From: Streptomyces sp. Je 1-79
GTDB taxonomy: Bacteria; Actinomycetota; Actinomycetes; Streptomycetales; Streptomycetaceae
DNA length: 64,000 nucleotides
Assembly (NCBI RefSeq): GCF_025195125.1
Contig: NZ_JAMGSL010000004.1
Location: forward strand, 186,001-250,000
Reading direction: 5' to 3'
This document shows, piece after piece, positions 1-7,788 of the stretch. The first letter of the stretch is position 1. The number at the start of each line of letters is the position of its first letter. The notes below the pieces were generated by a model, which did not search any database, was not told where the DNA came from, and saw only the letters and a list, made by a program, of their open reading frames with translations. A program made the position numbers and the translations under genes.

Positions 1-117
1 CGCCACCTTCCGGCGAACGGCCGTACGCGCCCTTTCGCGGGCTCGGCGAAACAGCCCCTGACCTGGGCTTTCATCGCGATTTCCCCTACCGTTCCCGGTA
101 CAGGAAAGGGGTGCCGG

Positions 118-870
118 ATGGACCGGAACATACGTGACGTCGACGATGTGCTGAAGCTCCTCGACGGGCTCTTCGCGAGGGAGGCCGACCGCTGGACCGC
201 CGACGCGGCCGGCTGGTGGAACGGCTTCTACGGCGACCGCTCCAGAGCGGTGCCGTTCTTCGTCGCGAAGCCGGACGAGAGTCTCGTCTCCTGCCTCGAA
301 CGCGGGTGGGTGGCGCCCGGCGGCCGCGCCCTCGACCTGGGCTGCGGCCCGGGGCGCAACGCCCTGTATCTGGCGACCCAGGGCTTCGAGGTCGACGCCG
401 TGGACCTCTCCGACGAAGCGATCACCTGGGCCCGGCAGCGCGTCCAGGAGGCGGGTGCCCAGGTGCGGTTCCACCACGGGGACGCCTTCGAGCTCGCCGG
501 GAGCGCGCTCACCGGCCCGTACGACCTGATCGTCGACTCGGGCTGCTTCCACCATCTGCCGCCCCACCGTCGCGTCAGCTACCTCGCCCTGCTCGACCGG
601 CTGCTCGCGCCCGGCGGGCACCTCGCCCTGACCTGCTTCGCGTCGGGCGCCATGGGTTCGGAGCTGCCCGACGCCGACTTCTACCGCGAGCCGGGCCTGC
701 ACGGTGGTCTCGCCTACACGCCGGAGTCCCTGCGCTGGATCTTCGCCGATCTGACGGAGGTCGAGCTGCGCCGCATGCGGGACGAGCCTGCCGACTCCCC
801 GCACTTCGGCGAGGCGTTCCTGTGGACGGCCCTCTTCCGCCGGCCCGGGGCGGCGAACCCGCTGACCTGA
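118..870 (+). CDS. Class I SAM-dependent methyltransferase
   Basis: The product is a 250-residue soluble methyltransferase. The SAM-binding glycine loop LDLGCGPGRN lies at about residues 72-81, followed by the acidic strand end VDAVDLSDEA near 92-101, and DLIVDSGCFHHLPP near 138-151 forms the motif IV region. This is the layout of a Rossmann-fold class I methyltransferase. The substrate cannot be read from the sequence; such stand-alone enzymes act on small molecules. ATG 118 is preceded by a purine-rich GGAAAGGGG about seven bases upstream. The 117 bases before it hold no gene I can recognise. The next gene is on the same strand 72 bases on, with an inverted repeat between them, so co-transcription is uncertain. 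Confidence 0.85.
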   Translation: MDRNIRDVDDVLKLLDGLFAREADRWTADAAGWWNGFYGDRSRAVPFFVAKPDESLVSCLERGWVAPGGRALDLGCGPGRNALYLATQGFEVDAVDLSDEAITWARQRVQEAGAQVRFHHGDAFELAGSALTGPYDLIVDSGCFHHLPPHRRVSYLALLDRLLAPGGHLALTCFASGAMGSELPDADFYREPGLHGGLAYTPESLRWIFADLTEVELRRMRDEPADSPHFGEAFLWTALFRRPGAANPLT

Positions 871-878
871 CCGCGCGC

Positions 879-927
879 GGGCCCCGGGTCCGGAGGAGAC
901 TCGGAGACGTACCACCTCCCGGGGCCC
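879..927. terminator. Inverted repeat between methyltransferase and VOC genes
   Basis: The 10-base arms GGGCCCCGGG (879-888) and CCCGGGGCCC (918-927) are perfectly complementary and separated by 29 bases. The stem could terminate the upstream gene. The right arm ends only 15 bases before ATG 943, so it could instead affect translation of the VOC gene. There is no T tract, as is usual in this genus. Confidence 0.35.
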
Positions 928-942
928 CGAAGGAGCGCCACC

Positions 943-1749
943 ATGCTCACGACGCGTTTCGTCACCGGCTCCCCGAACTGGATCGACCTCGGCACTCCGG
1001 ACATCGACCGGGCGGCCGGCTTCTACCACGGCGTCTTCGGCTGGGACTTCGTCTCCGCGGGACCCGAGGCCGGCGGCTACGGGATGTTCCGCTCGGGCGA
1101 TGCCACGGTCGCCGGAGGCATGACGGTCGAGCCCGGGCAGGGCGGCCCGCCCGCGTGGACGCTGTACTTCCAGTCGGCCGACGCCGACGCCACGGCACAG
1201 GCGGTCCAGGCGGGCGGCGGCACGGTCCTGTTCGAGCCGATGGACGTCATCGACCTCGGCCGCATGGCCGTCTTCGCGGACCCGGCGGGCGCCTGGTTCG
1301 CCACCTGGCAGCCCGGTAGGAACAAGGGCCTCGACCTCGTCGACGGCCCGAACTCGCTGACCTGGGCCGAGCTCCACACGCCGGACGTGGACGCGGCCGT
1401 CGCGTTCTACGGCTCCGTCTTCGGCCTGGAGACCTCCACCGTGCCGATGCCTGAGGGCAGCGGCTCGTACCTCGTGCTGAACCCGGCGGGGCAGGGGGAG
1501 GAAGCGATGTTCGGCGGTGTCGTCCCGCTCGGTCTCGACCCCGTCGAGGCCTCGGGCGGTCCGGCCTGGCTGCCCTACTTCGAGGTCCCCGACACCGCCG
1601 CGGCGGTGTCGGCGGCCGAGCGGCTCGGCGGCGCGGTGCGGCTCGCCCCGATCGCGATGGAGGGCGTCGGCCGCCTGGCGAAGCTCGCCGACCCGTTCGG
1701 CGCGCGCTTCGCGGTGATCACGAGCACCCCGGTCGAGGAGGCGGCATGA
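943..1749 (+). CDS. Two-domain VOC (glyoxalase/bleomycin-resistance fold) protein
   Basis: The 268-residue protein carries two tandem vicinal-oxygen-chelate modules, at about residues 9-125 and 136-262. Each starts with a PNWIDLGTPD or NSLTWAELHTPD strand followed by the D-AAxFYGxVFG signature, and each ends in a LADPxGAxFA or FADPAGAWFA strand. This arrangement is typical of the CFP-30B/27-kDa-antigen-like actinobacterial VOC proteins, whose biochemical role is mostly unknown. Some members are small-molecule binding or resistance proteins. ATG 943 has AAGGAG eight bases upstream, so the start is well supported. No signal peptide is present. Confidence 0.85.
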   Translation: MLTTRFVTGSPNWIDLGTPDIDRAAGFYHGVFGWDFVSAGPEAGGYGMFRSGDATVAGGMTVEPGQGGPPAWTLYFQSADADATAQAVQAGGGTVLFEPMDVIDLGRMAVFADPAGAWFATWQPGRNKGLDLVDGPNSLTWAELHTPDVDAAVAFYGSVFGLETSTVPMPEGSGSYLVLNPAGQGEEAMFGGVVPLGLDPVEASGGPAWLPYFEVPDTAAAVSAAERLGGAVRLAPIAMEGVGRLAKLADPFGARFAVITSTPVEEAA

Positions 1750-1839
1750 CCTGCGGCGCGACGGCTCCCGGCACGTCCGGCGCGCCGCATTGATCGAACG
1801 TTGATGGACCGTTTACGGCCGAAGGGCAGCGTATCGGCC

Positions 1840-2121
1840 ATGCAGAACGACACCACCGTGATGACCGCCCCGGCCGCACCCGACATGTCCTGGCAGGAGA
1901 ACGCGCTGTGCGCCCAGACCGGGCCCGAGTTCTTCTTCCCGGCCCCCGGCTCCTCGACGCGCGAGGCGAAGCAGCTGTGCGGAGCGTGCGAAGGGCGGGT
2001 CGCCTGCCTCCAGTACGCGCTGGAGCACGACGAACGGTTCGGGGTGTGGGGCGGCCTCTCCGAGAAGGAGCGGGGTCGGCTGAAGCGCGCGGAAGGCGCC
2101 CGCCGTCACCTGCGTCCGTAA
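1840..2121 (+). CDS. WhiB-family iron-sulfur transcription regulator
   Basis: This is a 93-residue Wbl protein. Four cysteines (about 24, 47, 50 and 56) in the C-x22-C-x2-C-x5-C pattern should hold a [4Fe-4S] cluster. The GVWGG turn (68-72) and the basic tail GRLKRAEGARRHLRP are the family's sigma-factor/DNA contact regions. The core WQENALCAQTGPEFFFP and STREAKQLC is close to what I remember of WhiB itself, so this is a WhiB paralogue. By position it may be wblH, but that is memory only. A longer reading from ATG 1804 lacks a ribosome binding site, so I chose ATG 1840 although its own GAAGGG lies rather far upstream. Wbl proteins act with sigma factor region 4 in development or redox control. 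Confidence 0.85.
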   Translation: MQNDTTVMTAPAAPDMSWQENALCAQTGPEFFFPAPGSSTREAKQLCGACEGRVACLQYALEHDERFGVWGGLSEKERGRLKRAEGARRHLRP

Positions 2122-2159
2122 AGGGACGCGGGCGAGGGCGAGCGCCTTCATCAAGCCCC

Positions 2160-2226
2160 GGCACCTGACTCCTGACACCTGACTCCTGGCACCTGAGTCA
2201 CGGCACTACTCCTGGCACCTGTCGGC
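2160..2226. repeat. Degenerate 13-14 bp tandem repeats
   Basis: Between the WhiB-like gene and the convergent desaturase gene there are about four or five imperfect copies of GGCACCTGACTCCT (2160-2226). The longest near-identical pair is CACCTGACTCCTGAC and ACACCTGACTCCTGG. The array sits in the shared 3' region of the two genes. No function can be assigned. Confidence 0.55.
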
Positions 2227-2262
2227 GCCATCCCGTGGGCCCGTGGGGCCCCCGGTGGCGGG

Positions 2263-3237
2263 TCAGCCCGCCTTGCGGGCCTCCAGGCGTGCCTTGCGCG
2301 CCGCCAGCTTCTCGTCGAACTTCGAGGCCTCGCTGTCCAGGCCGTTCATGTACAGCCCCAGCTCCTCCTGGGCCTTCAGACCCTCCGGGCCGAGACCGTC
2401 GATCTGGAGCACCTTGAGGAAGCGCAGGACCGGCTGCAGCACGTCGTCGTGGTGGATGCGCATGTTGTAGATCTCGCCGATCGCCATCTGCGCCGCCGCC
2501 CGCTCGAAGCCCGGCATGCCGTGTCCCGGCATCCGGAAGTTCACCACGACGTCCCGCACGGCCTGCATCGTCAGGTCCGGGGCGATCTCGAAGGCCGCGC
2601 CCAGCAGGTTGCGGTAGAAGACCATGTGCAGGTTCTCGTCGGTGGCGATGCGCGCCAGCATCCGGTCGCAGACCGGGTCGCCGGACTGGTGGCCCGTGTT
2701 CCGGTGCGAGATGCGGGTGGCGAGTTCCTGGAAGGCGACGTACGCGACCGAGTGCAGCATCGAGTGCCGGTTGTCGGACTCGAAGCCCTCGCTCATGTGC
2801 GCCATCCGGAACTGCTCCAGCTTGTCCGGGTCCACGGCGCGCGACGCCAGGAGGTAGTCGCGCATCACGATGCCGTGACGGCCCTCCTCGGCGGTCCAGC
2901 GGTGCACCCAGGTGCCCCAGGCGCCGTCGCGGCCGAAGAGCGAGGCGATCTCGTGGTGGTAGCTGGGCAGGTTGTCCTCGGTGAGCAGGTTCACCACGAG
3001 GGCGATCTTGCCGATCTCGGTGACCTTGGACTGGGACGGCTCCCAGGCCTCGCCGTCCTCGAAGAACCCGGGGAAGTTCCGCCCGTCGGACCACGGGACG
3101 TACTCGTGCGGCATCCAGTCCTTGGTGACCTTGAGATGCCGGTTGAGCTCCTTCTCCACGACTTCTTCCAGCGCGTACAGCAGGCGGGCGTCGGTCCACC
3201 CGGTCGAGCTGCCGAGGTGGGGAGAAGTGAGCGTCAC
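2263..3237 (-). CDS. Acyl-ACP (stearoyl-ACP type) desaturase
   Basis: The 324-residue protein is a soluble diiron acyl-ACP desaturase, which introduces a cis double bond into acyl-ACP using ferredoxin and O2. Iron ligands are visible in TEDNLPSYHHE (86-96), EEGRH (117-121), the QE of VAFQELATR (170-171) and DENLH (200-204). Length matches actinobacterial DesA proteins. The GTG start has AGGAG five bases upstream. The gene stands alone with its own promoter region. A conspicuous palindrome array lies 38-72 bases upstream of the start, suggesting control by a fatty-acid-responsive repressor encoded elsewhere. It should modulate membrane fluidity or supply unsaturated fatty acids. Confidence 0.92.
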   Translation of the reverse strand: MTLTSPHLGSSTGWTDARLLYALEEVVEKELNRHLKVTKDWMPHEYVPWSDGRNFPGFFEDGEAWEPSQSKVTEIGKIALVVNLLTEDNLPSYHHEIASLFGRDGAWGTWVHRWTAEEGRHGIVMRDYLLASRAVDPDKLEQFRMAHMSEGFESDNRHSMLHSVAYVAFQELATRISHRNTGHQSGDPVCDRMLARIATDENLHMVFYRNLLGAAFEIAPDLTMQAVRDVVVNFRMPGHGMPGFERAAAQMAIGEIYNMRIHHDDVLQPVLRFLKVLQIDGLGPEGLKAQEELGLYMNGLDSEASKFDEKLAARKARLEARKAG

Positions 3238-3274
3238 GAGGACTCCTGGGGACGGAGAAGGGGGGACGGAAAAT

Positions 3275-3309
3275 ACCTACGCATTCGTAGGTTACGAAAC
3301 CGTAGGTTA
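3275..3309. promoter_or_regulatory. Palindrome and direct-repeat operator array upstream of desaturase
   Basis: ACCTACG-CATT-CGTAGGT (3275-3292) is a perfect 7-bp-arm inverted repeat. CGTAGGTTA occurs at 3286-3294 and again at 3301-3309, a 15-bp period. GGTT-ACGA-AACC (3290-3301) forms a second palindrome inside the overlap. The position, 38-72 bases upstream of the desaturase GTG, is right for an operator over the promoter. No regulator gene is adjacent. Confidence 0.6.
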
Positions 3310-3527
3310 AGGCCCCGTAAGGCGTCGGCCAAGCCCGTCTCGGCGATGTCCGGTTACGTTCCGTTATGTGTGCTGCTGGTGAGGTCGTACGGAGAGGCAG
3401 GTCACAGCCCCGGTGTGTCGGGGGTGTCGTGATCATGGCTACGCAGAGCAGGTGATCCACCACACCCGGCGCGGAGCGTGGAGAACACCGGAAGATCGCC
3501 TTCCACGGTCGGGATCCGGCCCCCGCG

Positions 3528-3553
3528 GCTCCCGGCCCGGAAAGCCGGGGAGC
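3528..3553 (-). terminator. Possible terminator hairpin of the ABC-F gene
   Basis: GCTCCCGGC (3528-3536) pairs with GCCGGGGAGC (3544-3553) apart from one bulged G. It lies about 75 bases past the ABC-F stop codon. It is GC-rich with no T run. Confidence 0.35.
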
Positions 3554-3627
3554 GGGGCCGCGGCCCGGCTCCCGTCACCCCTCACCGTCATCCGTCACCC
3601 GACGGGCGTCGCGCGAGCCCCGCGCCG

Positions 3628-5268
3628 TCACGCGCGTGGCATGCCCTCCCGCACCGCCTCCGCCGTCGCCGGCAGCAGCTCGCCGTCGAGCAGCAGCCAG
3701 CGGGTGATCCCGAGCGACTCCAGGAACGGGACGTCGTGGCTCGCCACGATCAGCGCCCCTTCGTACGCCTCCAGCGCCGCCGTCAGTTTCCGCACGGACG
3801 CCATGTCCAGGTTGTTGGTCGGCTCGTCCAGCATCAGCAGCTGCGGTGCCGGCTCGGCGAGGAGCAGCGCCGCCAGGGTCGCCCGGAAGCGCTCCCCGCC
3901 CGAGAGAGTGCCGGTCGGCTGATCCGCCCGCGCGCCCCGGAACAGGAACCGCGCGAGCCGCGCCCTGATGGTGTTCGCCGTCGCCTCCGGCGCGAACCGG
4001 GCGACGTTCTCCACCACGCTCAACTCGTCGTCGAGCACGTCGAGTCGCTGCGGCAGGAAGCGGAGCGGCACGTGCGTCACGACCTCGCCCGAGACCGGCT
4101 GCAGCTCCCCGGCGATCGTCCGCAGCAGGGTCGTCTTGCCGGCCCCGTTCCGCCCCACGAGCGCGATGCGCTCCGGCCCGCGCAGCTCGAACTCGCCGCC
4201 CACCCGGGAGCCGTAACGCAGTTCGAGCTCGCGCAGTGTCAGCACCCCGCGGCCCGGATGGACCGTGGTGCGCGGCAGCTCGATCCTGATCTCGTCGTCG
4301 TCCCGTACCGCCTCCTCCGCCACGTCCAGCCGCTCCCGCGCCTCGGCCAGCCGCTCGGGGTGCAGGGCGCGGTGCTTGCCCGCCGACACCTGCGCCGCGC
4401 TCCTGCGGTTGTTGGCGACGATCTTCGGCACCACCTTGTTCTGGGCGCTCTTCTGCGCGAACCGCTTGCGCTTCGCCAACTTGACCTGGGCGTCGGAGAG
4501 TTCCCGCTTCTGGCGCTGTACGTCGGCCTCCGCGACGCGCACCATCCGCTCCGCCGCGTCCTGTTCGGCCGCGAGCGCCTCCTCGTACGCGGAGTAGGCG
4601 CCGCCGTACCAGGTGACCTCGCCGTCGCGCAGATCGGCGATCTGGTCGACACGCTCCAGGAGTTGACGGTCGTGGCTCACCACGACCAGCACACCCGACC
4701 AGGCGTCCACCGCCTCGTAGAGCCGTGCGCGGGCGTGCAGATCGAGATTGTTGGTCGGCTCGTCGAGCAGCAGGATGTCCGGCCGGGCCAGCAGCAGCGC
4801 CGCGAGCCGCAGCAGGACCGACTCGCCGCCCGACACCTCGCCGATGGTCCGGTCGAGGCCGATGTGCCCGAGGCCCAGCTGGTCGAGGGTGGCGCGGGCC
4901 CGCTCCTCCACGTCCCAGTCGTCGCCGACCGCCGCGAAGTGCTCCTCGGCGGGATCGCCCGCCTCGATGGCGTGCAGCGCGGCCCGCGTCGCCGCGATGC
5001 CGAGGGCCTCGTCGACCCGCAGCGCGGTGTCGAGGACGAGGTTCTGCGGGAGGTAGCCGACCTCGCCGACCGTACGGATCGTGCCGTCGGCCGGTGTCAG
5101 CTCACCCGCGACGAGCTTGAGGAGCGTCGACTTTCCGGAGCCGTTCAGACCGATGAGGCCGGTCCGGCCGGGGCCGACCGCGAGCCGGAAGTCGTCCAGG
5201 ACCTCGGTGCCGTCCGGCCACGAGAACGAGACGGACGAGCAGGTGATGAAAGTGGGATGGGTCGCCAT
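3628..5268 (-). CDS. ABC-F family ATPase (ribosome-associated or antibiotic-resistance type)
   Basis: The 546-residue protein has two ABC ATPase domains and no membrane segment. In the first, Walker A GLNGSGKST is at residues 40-48, followed by the signature VSGGE and LLLDEPTNNLD. A charged linker rich in Lys and Arg (AKRKRFAQKSAQNK) follows. In the second domain GRNGAGKTT, LSGGE and LMLDEPTNNLD are intact, so both sites should hydrolyse ATP. ABC-F proteins bind the ribosomal E site and either tune translation or dislodge antibiotics. I set the start at ATG 5268 (MATHPTF), where similarity to ABC-F proteins begins; an open frame extends 34 codons further upstream but looks non-coding. A long leader precedes it. 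Confidence 0.88.
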   Translation of the reverse strand: MATHPTFITCSSVSFSWPDGTEVLDDFRLAVGPGRTGLIGLNGSGKSTLLKLVAGELTPADGTIRTVGEVGYLPQNLVLDTALRVDEALGIAATRAALHAIEAGDPAEEHFAAVGDDWDVEERARATLDQLGLGHIGLDRTIGEVSGGESVLLRLAALLLARPDILLLDEPTNNLDLHARARLYEAVDAWSGVLVVVSHDRQLLERVDQIADLRDGEVTWYGGAYSAYEEALAAEQDAAERMVRVAEADVQRQKRELSDAQVKLAKRKRFAQKSAQNKVVPKIVANNRRSAAQVSAGKHRALHPERLAEARERLDVAEEAVRDDDEIRIELPRTTVHPGRGVLTLRELELRYGSRVGGEFELRGPERIALVGRNGAGKTTLLRTIAGELQPVSGEVVTHVPLRFLPQRLDVLDDELSVVENVARFAPEATANTIRARLARFLFRGARADQPTGTLSGGERFRATLAALLLAEPAPQLLMLDEPTNNLDMASVRKLTAALEAYEGALIVASHDVPFLESLGITRWLLLDGELLPATAEAVREGMPRA

Positions 5269-5599
5269 GGGGGCCTCCCTGTTGCGAGAGCGTGGGCTGG
5301 GGCAACGGGTGAGACACCGGGGCGCGGGCAGGCAGAGGAAGCTCGTACGCCGAGGGCGAAGACGGCACACGCGGCATCAAAGGGCACGCGCGGCACGGTG
5401 TCTCGCATCCTCAGACGAGCAACGGCCTTCTCCGATCGGGCGACAACAGGGCCAGATCAGGACGGTACGCCCGGCGCGGGGCGGTACACAATCGATTTAC
5501 GGGCGGGCCGGCGGACGGGGCGGGGAGCCGACGCGGAGCGCGCACTCGGGCCCGGCGGCGAAGGAGCGCTCTCCCGGCCGCGACCGCGGAGGTACGCGC
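5269..5599 (-). promoter_or_regulatory. 331-bp leader/promoter region of the ABC-F gene
   Basis: On the minus strand TTGTGT (plus 5486-5491) and TACCGT (plus 5462-5467) are separated by 18 bases and form a plausible promoter, which would give a leader of about 190 nt before ATG 5268. A short minus-strand ORF opening with ATG at 5408 (MRDTVPRV) runs into the ABC-F coding region in another frame. Long leaders with short upstream ORFs are common before antibiotic-responsive ABC-F genes. I see no other gene here. Confidence 0.35.
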
Positions 5600-6010
5600 T
5601 CAGTCGTCCAGGAGCTGGGCCAGGTCCTGGTCCCAGTCCAGGTACTGGTGCTCGCGCCCGGCCGGGACCAGATGCTGCGAACGCTCCAGGAAGTGCCGCA
5701 GCTCGGACGTCAGGACGTGCACCACGGCCACGCCCTCGGGCGCGTGGAACTCGACCACGGTCCGGTCGTAGCCGTACGGGCGGACCCGGACGTCCCCGAG
5801 CCCGGCCGGCCCGTCCACGCCCTCCGCGAGGAGTTCGCGCGAGAAGGCCCAGGACACCTCGACGCCCTCCAGCGTCGCGGGCGGCGGGAACGCCATGCTC
5901 ACGGCGAAGGGGTCCTCGCGGTCGTACCGGAGTGTGGCGGGGACGGTTTCCATCCGGGGAGCGGATGCGACCAGACGGGCCTGCACGGCTTGCTCGATGA
6001 CGGTGGACAA
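5600..6010 (-). CDS. ssgD: SsgA-like sporulation/cell-division protein, probably SsgD
   Basis: The 136-residue SALP-family protein begins STVIEQAVQARLV and carries the family core: ALRYDREDPFAV-type strand (here ATLRYDREDPFAVSM), WAFSRELLAEGVDGPAGLGDVRV and VVEFHAPEGVAVVHV. SALPs are actinomycete-specific regulators of septation and wall growth in sporulation. SsgD is implicated in lateral wall integrity. I chose the TTG codon at 6010 because AGGAG lies six bases upstream and homologues start at this serine; the longer open frame from ATG 6091 adds a 27-residue tail unlike the family. The assignment to SsgD rests on sequence memory and on its location next to an ABC-F gene. Confidence 0.75.
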   Translation of the reverse strand: MSTVIEQAVQARLVASAPRMETVPATLRYDREDPFAVSMAFPPPATLEGVEVSWAFSRELLAEGVDGPAGLGDVRVRPYGYDRTVVEFHAPEGVAVVHVLTSELRHFLERSQHLVPAGREHQYLDWDQDLAQLLDD

Positions 6011-6178
6011 GGCCAGCTCCTGTCGCGCGGCTTCGGTTCGTGACGTCTCCCTGACACAAGGGAAGACGAACGAACGGGCCGGAACGTGCACTGGAGGGTG
6101 ACGTGAGCTGTGTCACCGCGCGCGCCCGGGCCGAGGCACCCTGGACGGGGCCACCGGGGTGGACTAGCTTCCGGCGCC

Positions 6179-7312
6179 ATGACGTCCAAGGGGAAGACGA
6201 GACGAACGATGTCGGTGGGGCTGAGCGGGGCGGCCCTCGCACTGGCCCTCACGGCCCCGGCGCACGGCGCGCCGCAGGCCGCGTCGCCACAAGCGCCGCG
6301 CGCGGCCTCGCCTGTGGCGTCGCAGGTCGCGGGGGGCGGGGCCGACTGGCAGCTGACCGAGACCGGCGTGGACGCCCGCTTCCGGGGTCTCGCGGCCGTC
6401 GACCGCAGGACCGCCTGGGCCGCGGGCTCGAAGGGGACGGTGCTGCGGACCACGGACGGCGGCCGGAGCTGGCGGAACGTGTCGCCGCCGGGAGCCGGGG
6501 AGCTGGAGCTCCGGGACGTGGAGGCGTTCGACGCCCGGCGCGCCGTGGTCCTCGCGATCGGGGAGGGCGAGGCGTCACGGGTCCTGCGCACGGACGACGG
6601 CGGGGCGACCTGGACGGAGTCCTTCCGCAACACCGACCCGCGGGCGTTCTACGACTGCATCACGTTCTTCGACCACCGCAACGGGCTCGCCATGAGCGAC
6701 CCGGTGGACGGGAAGTACCGCATCCTGTCGACCCGCGACGGCGGACGTTCCTGGACGGTGCTCCCCGACAAGGGGATGCCGGCGGCGCTGCCGGGCGAGG
6801 CCGGGTTCGCCGCGAGCGGGCAGTGCCTGGTCTCCTCCGGACCCAAGGACGTCTGGCTGGCGACCGGCGGCGGCGCCACGGCCCGCGTGCTGCACTCCCG
6901 CGACCGGGGTCTGAACTGGACCGTCGCCGAGACGACCGTTCCGGCGGGCGATCCCGCGCGGGGCGTCTTCGGGCTCGCCTTCCGCGACCGTACGCACGGG
7001 ATCGCGGTCGGCGGCGACTACCGCAAGGACCAGCCCTCGCCGCAGGCGGCCGCGGTCACCGGCGACGGCGGACGCCGCTGGAAGGCCGCTTCCGCCCCGC
7101 CGCCCGCCTACCGTTCCGGCGTCGCCTGGCTCCCGCACTCCTCCAGGGCCGCTCTCGCCGTCGGACCGACCGGAACGGACCTGACGACCGACGGCGGCCG
7201 CACCTGGCGGACCGTCGACACCGGCTCGTACGACACGGTCGACTGCACGCGGGACGGCGCGTGCTGGGCCTCCGGCGAGCAGGGCCGCATCGCCCGCCTC
7301 GGCCGGAGATAG
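6179..7312 (+). CDS. Secreted BNR/Ycf48-like beta-propeller protein
   Basis: The 377-residue protein has a Sec signal (MTSKGKTRRTMSVGLSGAALALALTAPAHGA) and then repeated Asp-box motifs such as TTDGGRSW, TDDGGATW, TRDGGRSW, SRDRGLNW and TTDGGRTW, spaced 45-75 residues apart. These mark a BNR-repeat beta-propeller related to sialidases and Ycf48-type assembly factors. Sialidase catalytic residues are not evident, so a binding or scaffold role outside the membrane is more likely. An open frame starts further upstream at 6110, but ATG 6179 directly precedes a normal signal peptide. It is divergent from the SsgD-like gene. Confidence 0.75.
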   Translation: MTSKGKTRRTMSVGLSGAALALALTAPAHGAPQAASPQAPRAASPVASQVAGGGADWQLTETGVDARFRGLAAVDRRTAWAAGSKGTVLRTTDGGRSWRNVSPPGAGELELRDVEAFDARRAVVLAIGEGEASRVLRTDDGGATWTESFRNTDPRAFYDCITFFDHRNGLAMSDPVDGKYRILSTRDGGRSWTVLPDKGMPAALPGEAGFAASGQCLVSSGPKDVWLATGGGATARVLHSRDRGLNWTVAETTVPAGDPARGVFGLAFRDRTHGIAVGGDYRKDQPSPQAAAVTGDGGRRWKAASAPPPAYRSGVAWLPHSSRAALAVGPTGTDLTTDGGRTWRTVDTGSYDTVDCTRDGACWASGEQGRIARLGRR

Positions 7313-7403
7313 CGGCCCCGGGGGTCCCAGGGGGACGGCGGATCAGGGCCGACGGATCAGGGCCGGTGGCTCAGAGCCCCGGCGCCGGTCCGTCGGACAG
7401 CCC

Positions 7404-7703
7404 CTACGCGGGCAGCTGCTCCCGGTACGGGGCGAGCGCGTCGGCCGTCTTGGTCGCGTAGAACTCGGTGATCCGGTAGGCGCACACGTCCTCGACGGTG
7501 AACGGGTCGGCCGCCACGATCTTCTCGATCTCCGCGCGGTCGACCCCGGCGGCGAGGATGATGCCGCCGTCGCGCGGGTTCTTCCGCCCGGAGGCGATGA
7601 ACACACCGGCGGTGTACTGCGCGTCGAGCCACGCGACGTGCGCGTCGAGCAGCGCGTCCGCCCGCTCGACGGGGGCGGTATAGGTCAATTCCAGTACGAA
7701 CAT
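7404..7703 (-). CDS. YciI-family protein
   Basis: A 99-residue protein with the ferredoxin-like YciI fold. MFVLELTYTAPVERADALLDAHVAWLDAQ contains the conserved His before W-L, and VAADPFTVEDVC contains the conserved DPF with its Asp. YciI proteins resemble muconolactone isomerase-type active sites and function is usually unknown. ATG 7703 is the natural start because the open frame upstream overlaps the divergent nfi promoter. Only 85 bases separate its start from nfi. Confidence 0.85.
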   Translation of the reverse strand: MFVLELTYTAPVERADALLDAHVAWLDAQYTAGVFIASGRKNPRDGGIILAAGVDRAEIEKIVAADPFTVEDVCAYRITEFYATKTADALAPYREQLPA

Positions 7704-7788
7704 GATCGCCAGGCTACCCGCGGGCCGGCGGGCGACGGGAGAACAGCTCGCCTGTCGGACGGAGGGGCGCCGTAGGGTGGCCGTCATC

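Larger units (their letters stand above)
3238..3627. other. 390-bp intergenic region upstream of desaturase, downstream of ABC-F gene
   Basis: Apart from the operator array (3275-3309) and a hairpin near 3528-3553, I see no coding signal. Open frames that cross it on the plus strand have shadow-like codon use and read antisense through the ABC-F gene. Short AT-rich patches such as TTACGTTCCGTTATGTG (3353-3369) could be promoter sequence. Confidence 0.5.

Noticed and set aside
2160..2226. Possible CRISPR-like repeats
   Set aside because: Units are 13-14 bp, degenerate and have no spacers.
3478..6000. 840-codon open frame on the plus strand
   Set aside because: It reads antisense through the ABC-F and SsgD-like genes, is full of Arg/Pro/Gly and has no recognisable domain. 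Long antisense frames are expected at this GC content.
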